Shown: positions 32,801 through 41,871, numbered from the stretch's first letter. The stretch: DNA of 41,871 bases from Nitrospirae bacterium JdFR-86 (GCA_002011815.1 MTOV01000004.1:1-41871); one strand, 5' to 3'. Notes: generated from the letters alone by a model not told the origin. Program-made: numbers and translations.

Positions 32801-33583
32801 ATGCTTATAATCGGGGAAAAGCTAAGTATCATAGCCAAGAGGGTTAGAGAGGCTATGATGAAAAGGGACAAGGAACCTATTCAGGAGATTGCAAAGGCAC
32901 AGTACAAGGCAGGCGCAGGAATGATAGACGCAAACATTGGACCTGCGGAAGACGGTGGAGAAGACCTGATGCAGTGGATGGTCACTACTATCCAGGAAGC
33001 AGTTCCGCTTCCGGTTTGCCTTGACACCACGAATTATGCTGCAATAGAAGCCGGTCTGAAAGTCCACAACAACGAGTGGGGCAGACCGTTAATCAACTCC
33101 ACATCCAACGACCCTGAGAGATTCCCCATGCTTGAGCTTGCAGCGAAATACAATGCGCAGATAATAGGTCTTACCGTAGGCAAAGGAGGTCTTCCTGCTG
33201 ACGCTGAAGAAAGGGCAGCCATAGCAGCAGAGATTATGGCAAGGGCAATGGAATACGGCGTGCCGATGGAAGACATATACCTTGACCCTCTTGTCCTTCA
33301 GATAGCAACCTCACAGGATCATGCACTGAAGGTGATTAAAGCCGTAAAGATGTTTCAGGAATTAAATGATCCTCCGATGAAGACTGTAGTCGGTCTTAGC
33401 AATGTCTCAAACGGATGCCCGAAGCACCTGAGACCGATATTAAATAAATATTACCTGTCACTGCTTATGTATGAAGGTTTGACTGCTGCAATAGCAGACC
33501 CTTCTGAAGTAGCAGAGACTGTAAAGACTATAGATGTAATAATGGGCAAAACCCTTTATGCCCATTCCTATCTGGAGATGTAG
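32801..33583 (+). CDS. acsE: Methyltetrahydrofolate:corrinoid/iron-sulfur protein methyltransferase AcsE
   Basis: Transfers the methyl group from 5-methyl-H4folate to the cobalt of the corrinoid iron-sulfur protein, the last step of the Wood-Ljungdahl methyl branch. A 260-residue TIM-barrel pterin-binding enzyme: GEKLSII at the start, DANIGPAEDG, DTTN, INSTSNDPERFP and GLSNVSNGCP are the folate-binding segments shared with methionine synthase and dihydropteroate synthase. It is the first gene of the acs run, with acsD 23 bases downstream. Ribosome site aaggaaggg lies upstream. Confidence 0.95.
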   Translation: MLIIGEKLSIIAKRVREAMMKRDKEPIQEIAKAQYKAGAGMIDANIGPAEDGGEDLMQWMVTTIQEAVPLPVCLDTTNYAAIEAGLKVHNNEWGRPLINSTSNDPERFPMLELAAKYNAQIIGLTVGKGGLPADAEERAAIAAEIMARAMEYGVPMEDIYLDPLVLQIATSQDHALKVIKAVKMFQELNDPPMKTVVGLSNVSNGCPKHLRPILNKYYLSLLMYEGLTAAIADPSEVAETVKTIDVIMGKTLYAHSYLEM

Positions 33584-33606
33584 AAAAGACATTCAAGGAG
33601 GCAAAG

Positions 33607-34551
33607 ATGGCTTTCACACCGCCTAAAGAGAGTTATGCAGGCAAAGTTTACTCTGTCACCGTAGGCACAGGTGATACAGCAGTTACCTTTGGAGGAGAGA
33701 ATGTCTTGCCATTTCACGGTTTTGAAGGCGAGACCCCTAACCGTCCGGTCATAGCGTATGAAATACAGGATGTTCCGCCTTCTGACTGGCCTGAGAGTGT
33801 TCAGAAGCCTTTTGAAAGTGTTTCCAGTGACCCTGTAGAGTGGGCAAAGTTTTGTCAGGACACTCTGAAGGCAAAGGCGATAGCTTTAAGACTTATCGGC
33901 ACTCATCCTGACAGGGAGAACCGCTCTGCAGAAGACGCTGCAAAGACCGTCAGGGATGTGCTTTCAGCTATAAATGTTCCGCTTATAATTCTCGGCAGTA
34001 ATCATGCTGAGAAAGACTCTTCTGTTCTCGTTGCCGTGGCAGAGGCGGCAAAGGACAAAAACTGCATAATCGGAAAGGCGCAGGAGGCAAATTACAAGAC
34101 CATAGTTGCTGCTGCAATGGCTAACAATCACAAGCTTATAGCGATGTCAGAGCTTGATATAAACCTGTCCAAGCAGCTCAATATTCTCATAACGCAGATG
34201 GGTTTTGATAAGGAAAAGCTGGTAACAGACCCGATGTCTTCAGCGCTTGGCTACGGGCTCGAATACACCTACTCTGTTATGGAGAGGATAAGGCTTGCTG
34301 CACTTACCCAGAACGATGCAACGATGCAGCCGCCAATGGTAGCTGACATTGGAATGTATGTATGGAAGATAAAAGAGACGCAGGCGCCGGAGTCTGACCT
34401 GCCCCAGTGGGGTTCACTGCCTGAAAGAGGCATCGCATGGGAGGCTGTCTCAGCAATGTCGTTTCTTATAGCAGGCGCAGAGCTTTTGATAATGAGGCAT
34501 CCGCAGGCAGTTGAGGCTGTAGAAAAGTTTATAGGGGAAATGGAGGGTTAA
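33607..34551 (+). CDS. acsD: Corrinoid/iron-sulfur protein small (delta) subunit AcsD
   Basis: One half of the heterodimeric CFeSP that carries the methyl group on its cobamide between AcsE and acetyl-CoA synthase. A 314-residue TIM barrel without cluster ligands; PFHGFEGETPNRPVIAYE, LDINLSKQLNILITQMGF and DPMSSALGYGLEYTYSVMERIRLAAL are family hallmarks. Preceded by an aaggaggc ribosome site and followed by acsC after one base, as expected for subunits made in equal amounts. Confidence 0.95.
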   Translation: MAFTPPKESYAGKVYSVTVGTGDTAVTFGGENVLPFHGFEGETPNRPVIAYEIQDVPPSDWPESVQKPFESVSSDPVEWAKFCQDTLKAKAIALRLIGTHPDRENRSAEDAAKTVRDVLSAINVPLIILGSNHAEKDSSVLVAVAEAAKDKNCIIGKAQEANYKTIVAAAMANNHKLIAMSELDINLSKQLNILITQMGFDKEKLVTDPMSSALGYGLEYTYSVMERIRLAALTQNDATMQPPMVADIGMYVWKIKETQAPESDLPQWGSLPERGIAWEAVSAMSFLIAGAELLIMRHPQAVEAVEKFIGEMEG

Positions 34552-34552
34552 A

Positions 34553-35896
34553 ATGGCATTAACAGGTGTTGAGATATTCAAGCTTCTTCCAAAGACCAAT
34601 TGCAAAAAGTGCGGGCATCCAACATGCCTTGCTTTTGCCATGAAACTTGCACAGAGGCAGGCATCTCTTGATGCATGCCCTGATGTCTCAGAGGAGGCAA
34701 AAAAGATACTCGGTGAGGCATCTGCCCCGCCAGTAAGACCGATTACCCTTGGTGTCGGAGAAAAAGCAGTCAAGATGGGCGAAGAGACCGTCCTCTTCAG
34801 GCACGACAAAAAATTCGTAAACCCCTGCGCTTTTGCAGTTGAGATAAAGGACACTGATGAGGAAGCCAACGTTGTTAAGACCATAGAGGCTGTGCTTGAC
34901 TCTGAAATAGACAGGGTCGGACAGAAACTCAGAGTCGACGCCATATTTATATCCAATGAGTCCAACGACGCGGGAGCACTTGAATCCCTGTCCAAGCTCG
35001 TGTCGCAGAAAGCACCTGATGTGCCGGTAATCATATCTACAAAAGACCCTGCTGCTGCAGAGGCAGCACTGAAAATCTTTGCAGAAAAGAAACCCATTCT
35101 TTTCGGTGCAAACAGCGAAAACCTCGATGCAATGGCAAAGGTTGCGACTCAGTTTAAAGTAACACTTGGGATAACAGCGAAGGGTCTTGAAGAACTCACG
35201 ACACTTACTGAGAAGGCGAAGTCCCTTGGCGTGGAGGACATGGTCATAGATTCAGGCGCAAGAAAGGCGAAGGAGATTCTCGAGGACAACACTCTGATTA
35301 GAAGAGCAGCCGTAAAGAAGAATTTCAAGCCTTTAGGGTATCCTGTCATAACATTTGCACAGAGAGATGACAGCATGCTCGAGACCCTGATTGCGGCTCT
35401 CGGTGTTGCAAAGTATTCCTCGATTATAGTCCTCAGCAGCATTGAGAAGTGGAAGAACCTTGCCCTGTTCACACTGAGGCAGAACATCTACACCGACCCG
35501 CAGGTTCCGATGCAGGTCGAGCAGAAGATATACAAGATCGGAGAGCCTACATCTGATTCTCCTTTGATGATAACTACCAACTTCTCGCTGACGTATTTTA
35601 TAGTCTCAGGAGAGATAGAGAACAGCAAGGTTCCGAGCAGGCTTGCTGTTATGGACTGTGAGGGGCTGTCGGTGCTTACGGCATGGGCGGCTGGAAAGTT
35701 CACTGCCGCGAAGATAGCCCAGTTTATAAAGGAATCCGGTGTGGAAAACGAGATAAGCCACAGGGAGATAATCATTCCCGGATATGTGGCAATTCTCAGC
35801 GGTGCAATAGAAGACAAGCTTGAGGGCTGGAAAGTCACAGTCGGCCCAAGAGAGGCTAACGCACTGCCGGCTTTCCTTAAGTCGAGAGCGAGTTAA
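34553..35896 (+). CDS. acsC: Corrinoid/iron-sulfur protein large (gamma) subunit AcsC
   Basis: Holds the [4Fe-4S] cluster and the cobamide of the CFeSP. Cluster ligands C17, C20, C25 and C42 are in the N-terminal NCKKCGHPTCLAFAM...DACPD segment; a TIM barrel follows and the C-terminal ~130 residues (from about 318) form the cobamide-binding domain (MITTNFSLTYFIVSGEIE, VLTAWAAGKFTAAKIAQFI, IIPGYVAILSGAIEDKLEGW). The length of 447 is normal for the bacterial protein. Confidence 0.96.
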   Translation: MALTGVEIFKLLPKTNCKKCGHPTCLAFAMKLAQRQASLDACPDVSEEAKKILGEASAPPVRPITLGVGEKAVKMGEETVLFRHDKKFVNPCAFAVEIKDTDEEANVVKTIEAVLDSEIDRVGQKLRVDAIFISNESNDAGALESLSKLVSQKAPDVPVIISTKDPAAAEAALKIFAEKKPILFGANSENLDAMAKVATQFKVTLGITAKGLEELTTLTEKAKSLGVEDMVIDSGARKAKEILEDNTLIRRAAVKKNFKPLGYPVITFAQRDDSMLETLIAALGVAKYSSIIVLSSIEKWKNLALFTLRQNIYTDPQVPMQVEQKIYKIGEPTSDSPLMITTNFSLTYFIVSGEIENSKVPSRLAVMDCEGLSVLTAWAAGKFTAAKIAQFIKESGVENEISHREIIIPGYVAILSGAIEDKLEGWKVTVGPREANALPAFLKSRAS

Positions 35897-35918
35897 AATC
35901 GCTGAGTTGCATAACAAA

Positions 35919-35945
35919 TTGACTTTTAAAAACTAGAGCTATAAA
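35919..35945 (+). promoter_or_regulatory. Possible internal promoter before acsB
   Basis: ttgact is followed after 15 bases by tataaa (a 17-base spacer would give taaaaa). It sits in the 122-base gap between acsC and acsB, by far the largest gap in the acs run, and would allow acsB, cooS and the nuoEF-like genes to be expressed apart from acsEDC. An aggaggtaggg ribosome site follows before the acsB ATG. Confidence 0.4.
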
Positions 35946-36018
35946 AATAAAAGGCAGTCATTCTGTCTTAACAACTGTTCGTAACGGCTATTCGTCGATT
36001 AATAATTAGGAGGTAGGG

Positions 36019-38217
36019 ATGTCAAAGTTAATAGCCTCAGCAGCGATTAGAGGTGCTCATAAACTCGTAAAACAGGCTGAGGAGATGCTTGAGCAGACGA
36101 TAAGGGACAAAGGGGAGTCTCACACATTTGAATTTCCAGACACTGCATTTTATCTGCCGATGATATACGCGATGACCGGTTTCCCTGTTAAAACACTTGG
36201 GGACATGCGCACGGCTTTAGGTTATGCAAAAGAGCTTTTGCATCCAGAGCCTGAAGAGAATGTCTGGAAGCCATACCTGGGCGAGGCTCTGGATTCAGGC
36301 ATGGCAACGCTGTTTGCAGAGGAGATAATACTTGCTCTGAAGTATATCAACGGATTTGAGCCTGTAACAGACCCTGAAACAGGATATGTTTATAACGGTT
36401 TTATTACAGACACAATCCAGAGGAATCTGGGTATCCAGCTTGTTGACGGCACGATGCCCGGATTTGCAGCTGTCATAGGTGCTGCTCCTGATGACGACAC
36501 TGCAGTAAACATCGTAAGAGAGCTTCAGGAGAAGAACATACTTATATTCCTTTCAGGTCATGTCAACGGAAACAGCGTTACAAAACAGCTCTTAAGAAAA
36601 GGCGTTGAACTCGGCTGGGACACAAGGATAGTGCCTCTTGGTCCTGACACCGAGCATACGCTTTATGCCCTTGACTGGGCAGTAAGGGCTTCACTCATCT
36701 TCGGCGGCAAGAAGCCCGGAGACTACAAAGAGCATCTTAAATACCAGAAAGACAGGGTTTTTGCATTTGCGATTGTTCTGGGAGAACTCGATGACATAAA
36801 GTGGAGCACAGGTGCAGGCGCCATAAACATGGGCTTCCCTGCAATATGTGATACAGATGTTCCGGTTATACACCCTACTGGTGTCTGCACTTATGAGGAA
36901 GTTGATAAAGAGCTTGACCATTCAAAGATAGTGCAGAAGTCCATAGAGGTCAGGGGTCTGAAGATTATAGTGGAGAAGCCCCCTATTCCAGTTGCTTATG
37001 GTCCTGCTTTTGAGGGCGAAAGAATAAGAAAAGAGGATATGTTCATTGAGTTCGGCGGACAGAGGACTCCTGCTTTTGAATGGGTCAGGATGAAGGAACT
37101 CGAAGAAGTCGAAGACGGAAAGGTCACTATTGTGGGCACTGACTGGCAGAAAAAGTATGAGGAAGGCGGTCGGATGCCTCTTGGTATTGTCATAGATGTA
37201 GCAGGCAGAAAGATGCAGAAGGATTTTGAATCCGTCATCGAGAGAAAGGTACACCATAACATAAACGAGGCGCAGGGACTCTGGCACATGGGTCAGCGCG
37301 ACATCAACTGGATAAGGATAAACCATAATGCAAAGAAAGAGGGTGTTACTCTTGAGCACCTTGGAATTATCCAGACGACAATGATGAAGCACAGGTTCAA
37401 GAGCATTGTTGACAAGGTGCAGGTAACGATATACACGGATGAAAAAGACGTCCTTGAGATAAGGGAGCAGGCAAGACAGGCTTACAAGGAGCGTGACCAG
37501 AGACTCGGCGCACTTACGGACGAAGCAGTTGACACATTCTACTCCTGTCTGCTCTGCCAGTCTTTTGCACCGAGCCATGTCTGTGTTATCACACCGGAAA
37601 GGCTTGGTCTTTGCGGTGCATACAACTGGCTTGACGGAAAGGCTGCGTATGAGATAGACCCTACCGGTGGAAACCAGCCTATAGAGAAAGGACAGCTGCT
37701 TGATGCAAGATACGGCAGGTATTCAGGTGTGGACGAATACCTGAAGAAGGCATCAGGCGGTGCAGTTGAAACACTCAACCTCTATACCATAATGGAAAAC
37801 CCCATGACTTCATGCGGTTGTTTCGAGTGCATCGTTGCAATAGTGCCTGAGGCAAATGGAGTCATGATAGTGCAGAGGGGACATCAGGGAATGACACCTG
37901 TGGGCATGAAGTTCTCAACCCTAGCTGGTTCTGTTGGCGGTGGTGTTCAGTCTCCGGGATTCATGGGGATTGGAAGAAACTTTATCACGAGCAGAAAATT
38001 CCTCTATGGTGATGGTGGAATAAAGAGGATTGTCTGGATGACAAAGAACCTGAAAGAGAGCCTGAAAGAAGCGTTTGAAGAAAGGGCAAAGGAAGAAGGC
38101 GTGCCTGACCTTCTGGATAAAATTGCTGACGAGACCATTGCAGAGGACTCTGAGAAGCTTCTTGAGTTTCTCTCAAGCGTAGGACATCCTGCACTTGAGA
38201 TGGAACCGATGATTTAG
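36019..38217 (+). CDS. acsB: Acetyl-CoA synthase catalytic subunit AcsB
   Basis: Joins CO, the CFeSP-bound methyl group and CoA into acetyl-CoA at the nickel A-cluster. The ligands are all present with a constant shift of four from the Moorella enzyme: C510, C513, C522 and C532 (YSCLLCQSF...GLCGAYNW) for the [4Fe-4S] cube and C599-G-C601 for the distal nickel. At 732 residues it has the full bacterial length, including the N-terminal domain that contacts CODH; archaeal CdhC lacks that domain. It is followed 13 bases later by cooS. Confidence 0.97.
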   Translation: MSKLIASAAIRGAHKLVKQAEEMLEQTIRDKGESHTFEFPDTAFYLPMIYAMTGFPVKTLGDMRTALGYAKELLHPEPEENVWKPYLGEALDSGMATLFAEEIILALKYINGFEPVTDPETGYVYNGFITDTIQRNLGIQLVDGTMPGFAAVIGAAPDDDTAVNIVRELQEKNILIFLSGHVNGNSVTKQLLRKGVELGWDTRIVPLGPDTEHTLYALDWAVRASLIFGGKKPGDYKEHLKYQKDRVFAFAIVLGELDDIKWSTGAGAINMGFPAICDTDVPVIHPTGVCTYEEVDKELDHSKIVQKSIEVRGLKIIVEKPPIPVAYGPAFEGERIRKEDMFIEFGGQRTPAFEWVRMKELEEVEDGKVTIVGTDWQKKYEEGGRMPLGIVIDVAGRKMQKDFESVIERKVHHNINEAQGLWHMGQRDINWIRINHNAKKEGVTLEHLGIIQTTMMKHRFKSIVDKVQVTIYTDEKDVLEIREQARQAYKERDQRLGALTDEAVDTFYSCLLCQSFAPSHVCVITPERLGLCGAYNWLDGKAAYEIDPTGGNQPIEKGQLLDARYGRYSGVDEYLKKASGGAVETLNLYTIMENPMTSCGCFECIVAIVPEANGVMIVQRGHQGMTPVGMKFSTLAGSVGGGVQSPGFMGIGRNFITSRKFLYGDGGIKRIVWMTKNLKESLKEAFEERAKEEGVPDLLDKIADETIAEDSEKLLEFLSSVGHPALEMEPMI

Positions 38218-38230
38218 CAAGGAGGAACAG

Positions 38231-40207
38231 ATGGAGAAACATATAAAGAGTGCAAACGAAGCGTCGGAGAAAATAATCGAGTGGGGTGAAGCCCACGACT
38301 ATACCACGTGTTTTGAGCGGGCTGAGAGACTGAAGCCCTGCCCTATTGGCAGCAGTGGTGCATGCTGTAAGGTCTGCCATATGGGTCCTTGCAGGCTCGT
38401 CGGCAAGAACGCAGAGGAAGAAGCACGCGGCGTATGCGGTGCAACACTTCCGACTGTAGCAGCAAGAAACCTCGTAAGGATGATAGCCGCAGGCACGGCA
38501 GCACATTCCGACCACGCAAGGGATATGGTCCTTACCCTTTTGGCTGTAGCCAACGGCGAGGCCAAGGACTTTAAGATTACGGATGAGAGAAAACTAAACA
38601 GGGTTGCCGAGATTCTCGGCATAGAGTTCGGCAATGGAAGAAACGTCAATGATGTTGCACGTGATGTGGCTTTGAAATTATTAGAGGATTTTACAAGGCA
38701 GAAAGGCGAGCTTAATTATATTAAGCGTGCGCCCCAGAAGACTCAGGAGCGGTGGAGAAAATGGGGTGTTGCTCCCAGAGGCATAGACAGGGAAGTAGTC
38801 GAGGCAATGCACAGAACGAATATCGGCGTTGACCACGACCCTGACCATCTTCTCACCCATGGCTTGAGGACTGCACTTGCAGACGGCTGGGGTGGATGCA
38901 TGATATCCACTGACATATCCGATATACTCTTCGGCACACCTACCCCTGTCAAGGCTGAAGCCAGCTACGGAATATTCAAGGAAGACGAGGTAAACCTCAT
39001 CGTGCACGGTCATGAGCCCTCGCTTGCAGAGATAATCGTTGATGTGGTTTCCGACCCTGAGCTTATAGAGTATGCGAAGTCAAAGGGTGCAAAGGGAATT
39101 AATCTTGGCGGTATGTGCTGCACTGCAAACGAAGTGCTTATGAGGCATGGGATACCTACTGCCGGAGGCTTTACCAATCAGGAGCTCGGTATAATGACAG
39201 GGCTTGTGGATGCCATAGCAGTTGATGTGCAGTGCATAATGCCTGCAATCGCCGAGCTTTCAAAGAAATTCCACACAAAGATTATCACGACCTCTGAGAA
39301 GGCAACGATGCCCGATGCCATCCATGTGCAGTATGACGAGCACAGGGCAAGAGAGGTTGCAAAAGAGATAGTAAAGATAGCTATTGATAACTTCCCTAAC
39401 AGGAAGAAAGAGGGAAGCCACATAACTGACAAGTTCCCTGTGATTGCAGGTTTCTCTCATGAATACATAGAGTACATGCAGGGCGGACGCTGGAGAGCGT
39501 CTTTCAGACCCCTTAATGATGCCATCATAGCAGGAAGGATTCGTGGAGTAGTCGGTCTTGCAGGATGCGACAATCCGCGTGTGCCTTCCACTGGTCTGCA
39601 CAGATTCCTGGCGATTGAGCTTATAAAGAACGATGTTCTTATCGTCTCGACTGGTTGTGGCTCTGCTGCATGCGGCACAGCAGGTTATCTAACGCCTGAG
39701 ATGGCGCTTGAGCATGCCGGACCAGGACTCAGGGAGGTCTGCGAGGCAATAGGCATACCTCCGATACTTCATGTTGGAGCTTGTGTTGACAATTCAAGAA
39801 TACTGACCATAGCCACTGCAATGGCTCACGAAGGCGGCCTGTCTGATGAAATAGCCGGTATGCCTGCTGTGGGCATTGCACCTGAGTGGATGTCTGAAAA
39901 GGCGATTGCCATAGGCTGTTATTTTGCAGCCTCAGGTGTGCCGGTTATCTTCGGCGGTGAGTCCCCTGTCGGAGCAAGCGAAGAAGTCACAAGGATAATG
40001 ACAGAGGTCTGGTTCGAAAGGTTTATGGGTGCACTGCATTTCGAGCCTGACCCTGAAAAGATACTTGAACTCGCTCTCAATTATATAGACAAGGCAAGGG
40101 AAAAACTGAAACTCAGGAAATACGAGCCTGGAAGATTCGGCACTGAAAGAGTGCTCATGGATATGGCTGCAAGGCGTGAACTCGAAAAGTCAGCCAAACC
40201 CACTTAG
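38231..40207 (+). CDS. cooS: Anaerobic carbon-monoxide dehydrogenase, Ni-Fe catalytic subunit (CooS/AcsA)
   Basis: Interconverts CO2 and CO; in the complex it feeds CO to AcsB through a tunnel. D-cluster cysteines C37 and C45 and B-cluster C46, C49, C54 and C69 lie in the N-terminus; C-cluster ligands appear in GGMCCTANE, VDVQCIMP, GLAGCDNPR, STGCGSAACGTAGYL and HVGACVDNSR. Length 658 fits the bacterial bifunctional type. Directly after acsB and followed after 21 bases by the NuoE-like gene. No CooC/AcsF nickel-insertion ATPase is in the window; it is probably downstream or elsewhere. Confidence 0.96.
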   Translation: MEKHIKSANEASEKIIEWGEAHDYTTCFERAERLKPCPIGSSGACCKVCHMGPCRLVGKNAEEEARGVCGATLPTVAARNLVRMIAAGTAAHSDHARDMVLTLLAVANGEAKDFKITDERKLNRVAEILGIEFGNGRNVNDVARDVALKLLEDFTRQKGELNYIKRAPQKTQERWRKWGVAPRGIDREVVEAMHRTNIGVDHDPDHLLTHGLRTALADGWGGCMISTDISDILFGTPTPVKAEASYGIFKEDEVNLIVHGHEPSLAEIIVDVVSDPELIEYAKSKGAKGINLGGMCCTANEVLMRHGIPTAGGFTNQELGIMTGLVDAIAVDVQCIMPAIAELSKKFHTKIITTSEKATMPDAIHVQYDEHRAREVAKEIVKIAIDNFPNRKKEGSHITDKFPVIAGFSHEYIEYMQGGRWRASFRPLNDAIIAGRIRGVVGLAGCDNPRVPSTGLHRFLAIELIKNDVLIVSTGCGSAACGTAGYLTPEMALEHAGPGLREVCEAIGIPPILHVGACVDNSRILTIATAMAHEGGLSDEIAGMPAVGIAPEWMSEKAIAIGCYFAASGVPVIFGGESPVGASEEVTRIMTEVWFERFMGALHFEPDPEKILELALNYIDKAREKLKLRKYEPGRFGTERVLMDMAARRELEKSAKPT

Positions 40208-40228
40208 GAATATATTAATGGAGGTTAA

Positions 40229-40714
40229 ATGAGAGTCGAAGATATTGATATAGACAGGGCTATAGGAAAAATAGGCGAAGTCCTTACAGAAAAGCAGAAA
40301 AAAAGAGGACTTCTCATACATGCGTTCCAGCAGATACAGAAAGAACACAACTATCTGCCGGAAGAAGAACTGAAAAAGCTTTCAAAGAAGCTTAATGTGC
40401 CTCTTGCTGATGTTTACAGCACTGCCTCTTTCTACAAGCATTTCTACTTTAACCCGAGAGGCAGAAATGTTGTAAGTGTCTGCATGGGCACTGCCTGTCA
40501 TGTGCGAGGCGCTGGAAAAATCCTCGAAAGTTTCAGCGAGGAGTTCGGGATTAAAGAAGGAGAGACAACAGAAGACATGTCTCTTACGCTTGAGACCGTG
40601 GGCTGCGTTGGCTGCTGCGGCTTAGCCCCTGTTATCACGGTCAACGAGGAAGTTATCGGTGAAGTAACACCTAAAAAATTCAGTGAAATAGTTGACAATA
40701 TCAGGAGCAAATAA
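40229..40714 (+). CDS. NuoE-like thioredoxin-fold [2Fe-2S] subunit
   Basis: A 161-residue protein of the NuoE/HydC/HndA family: helical N-terminus (LIHAFQQIQKEHNYLPEEEL, YSTASFYKHF) and a thioredoxin-like domain with cluster ligands C85, C90, C126 and C130 (VCMGTACHVRGA, GCVGCCGLAP). It passes electrons between the NuoF-like flavoprotein encoded next and a partner such as a formate dehydrogenase, hydrogenase or methylene-H4folate reductase complex. Start preceded by ggagg. Its TAA overlaps the following ATG (TAATG), so the two subunits are translationally coupled. Confidence 0.93.
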   Translation: MRVEDIDIDRAIGKIGEVLTEKQKKRGLLIHAFQQIQKEHNYLPEEELKKLSKKLNVPLADVYSTASFYKHFYFNPRGRNVVSVCMGTACHVRGAGKILESFSEEFGIKEGETTEDMSLTLETVGCVGCCGLAPVITVNEEVIGEVTPKKFSEIVDNIRSK

Positions 40715-41871
40715 TGGAGAGACTTACGAGTATCGAAGCATTAAAAGAACTCAGGGCACAACTTGAGAAAGAGGTTTTTAAGCCTGAGACACCCCGTGTA
40801 AGGGCATGCTGTGGAACTGCATGCACGGCAAGCGGCTCCCTGAAGGTAATAGACGCCCTTAAGAGCGAAGCAGAAAAAAGAGGCGTTGAGATAGATATTG
40901 TAAAGACAGGATGTCAGGGACTCTGCCAGAAAGGCCCTGTCATGATGGTTGAGCCTCAGGGAATATTTTACCAGAAGATTAAGCCTGAGCATGCCCAGTG
41001 GCTTATAAACTACACTATTGTCGGCGGGGTGCCCTACAGGCAGGGTCTTTACAGGGAAAACTTTTTAAGCGAGCCTACCCCGCAGATGATAGATATTCCG
41101 TTTTATAAAAAGCAGGTAAGGGTTGCGTTAAGAAACAACGGAAGGATTGACCCGAGGAATATCTACCATTACATTGCAGTGGGCGGATACTCTGCGCTTG
41201 AGAAGGCTCTTTCCTCCATGAGCCCTGATGATGTGCTTGATGAAGTTGACAAGGCAAATCTCAGAGGTCGTGGTGGTGCAGGATTCCCTGCTGGAAAGAA
41301 ATGGAGACATACAAAAAGAGCACCAGGGGACATCAAGTTTGTTATAGCCAACGGAGACGAAGGAGACCCGGGTGCATTCATGGACAGGGCTATCATGGAA
41401 GGCGACCCGCACAGTCTCCTTGAGGGCATGATACTCTGCGCCTATGCCATCAATGCGCAGTATGGAATGATATACGTCAGGCACGAGTATCCTCTGGCTG
41501 TGGAAAACCTGAATATTGCAATCAAGCAGGCAGAAGAGCTTGGACTGCTCGGCGAGAATATCTTGGGGACTGACTTCAGCTTTACTATAGATATAAGAGA
41601 AGGCGCAGGTGCTTTTGTATGTGGTGAGTCCACTGCCCTTATTGCATCCATAGAGGGAGAGAGAGGCTTTCCGAGACCAAGACCGCCGAGACTTTCAGAG
41701 CCCGGTGGTGGCGCATGGGGCTACCCAAGCAACCTTAACAACATAGAAAGCTATGCATGCGTTCCACCTATAGTGGACAAAGGTGCTGACTGGTTCCTGA
41801 GCATCGGCACTGAGAAGTCTCCTGGCACAAAGGTCTTTGCACTTACAGGAAAGGTTAAAAACACAGGGCTT
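40714..41871 (+). CDS. NuoF/HydB-like NAD(P)H- and FMN-binding subunit (partial, cut by window edge)
   Basis: 386 codons are visible, with no stop before the right edge. An extra N-terminal [2Fe-2S] thioredoxin-like domain has C32/C33, C37, C67 and C71 (ACCGTAC, GCQGLCQKGP); then the NADH/FMN domain with LRGRGGAGFPAGKKW and NGDEGDPGAFMDR. The DEGDPGAFMDR form and the N-terminal cluster domain place it with HydB/HndC and formate-dehydrogenase-associated proteins rather than complex I NuoF. The missing C-terminus should bring the [4Fe-4S] and probably ferredoxin-like domains. Some relatives of this architecture bifurcate electrons. The physiological partner should be the next gene outside the window. 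Confidence 0.92.
   Translation, partial: MERLTSIEALKELRAQLEKEVFKPETPRVRACCGTACTASGSLKVIDALKSEAEKRGVEIDIVKTGCQGLCQKGPVMMVEPQGIFYQKIKPEHAQWLINYTIVGGVPYRQGLYRENFLSEPTPQMIDIPFYKKQVRVALRNNGRIDPRNIYHYIAVGGYSALEKALSSMSPDDVLDEVDKANLRGRGGAGFPAGKKWRHTKRAPGDIKFVIANGDEGDPGAFMDRAIMEGDPHSLLEGMILCAYAINAQYGMIYVRHEYPLAVENLNIAIKQAEELGLLGENILGTDFSFTIDIREGAGAFVCGESTALIASIEGERGFPRPRPPRLSEPGGGAWGYPSNLNNIESYACVPPIVDKGADWFLSIGTEKSPGTKVFALTGKVKNTGL

Overview
The window looks like the chromosome of an anaerobic, moderately low-GC bacterium that carries the Wood-Ljungdahl (reductive acetyl-CoA) pathway. The right end encodes a bacterial-type CO dehydrogenase/acetyl-CoA synthase with all expected metal-ligand cysteines. 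The mix of genes (two sigma-54 activators, YebC, MiaB/MtaB, 2-oxoacid:ferredoxin oxidoreductase subunits, AcsB/CooS) suggests a member of the Nitrospirota (Thermodesulfovibrionia-like) or a related deep-branching lineage. That placement is inference; no rRNA or tRNA gene is present to test it.

Layout. (1) 1-2080: an AT-rich accessory island with one HEPN-type gene. It lies between inverted ~60-bp repeats and a second pair of short direct repeats, with a large palindrome and a strong terminator hairpin on its left side. (2) 2098-3174: ribD, convergent with (3) a minus-strand housekeeping run 12878 to 3176: NtrC-type regulator, SUMF1/FGE-like secreted protein, TPR lipoprotein, yebC, glmU, glmS, pcrA-type helicase, gatC, panD. 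(4) 12925-22768, plus strand: ppx, a diguanylate cyclase, beta and gamma subunits of a 2-oxoacid:ferredoxin oxidoreductase without an alpha subunit, an ArgA-like acetyltransferase, purN, hpt, queD, a TldE/PmbA homologue, then an NtrC-type regulator and its histidine kinase. (5) 22769-23256: a textbook sigma-54 promoter with an upstream perfect palindrome driving an unrecognised 90-residue protein. (6) 23344-25424: folD (with altered catalytic residues) and a tRNA nucleotidyltransferase. (7) Minus strand 28133-25586: miaB, mtaB. (8) Minus strand 32559-28192: a copper operon containing a previously unannotated Cys-rich 20-codon leader ORF, two Met-rich secreted paralogues, a methyltransferase and a YHS-HMA-HMA CopA ATPase. 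(9) 32801 to the right edge, plus strand: acsE, acsD, acsC, acsB, cooS, a NuoE-like and a NuoF-like subunit (the last is cut by the window edge).

How it works together. FolD (methylene-H4folate) feeds the methyl branch, AcsE moves the methyl group to the corrinoid protein AcsCD, and AcsB/CooS build acetyl-CoA. The NuoEF-like pair probably links this or a neighbouring redox enzyme to NAD(P)H. The most promising undescribed items are the Cys-rich leader ORF whose end can pair with the next Shine-Dalgarno, a FolD that has lost Lys54 and Gln98 and so should be dehydrogenase-only, the self-contained kinase/regulator/sigma-54 promoter/small protein unit, and the repeat-bounded HEPN island.
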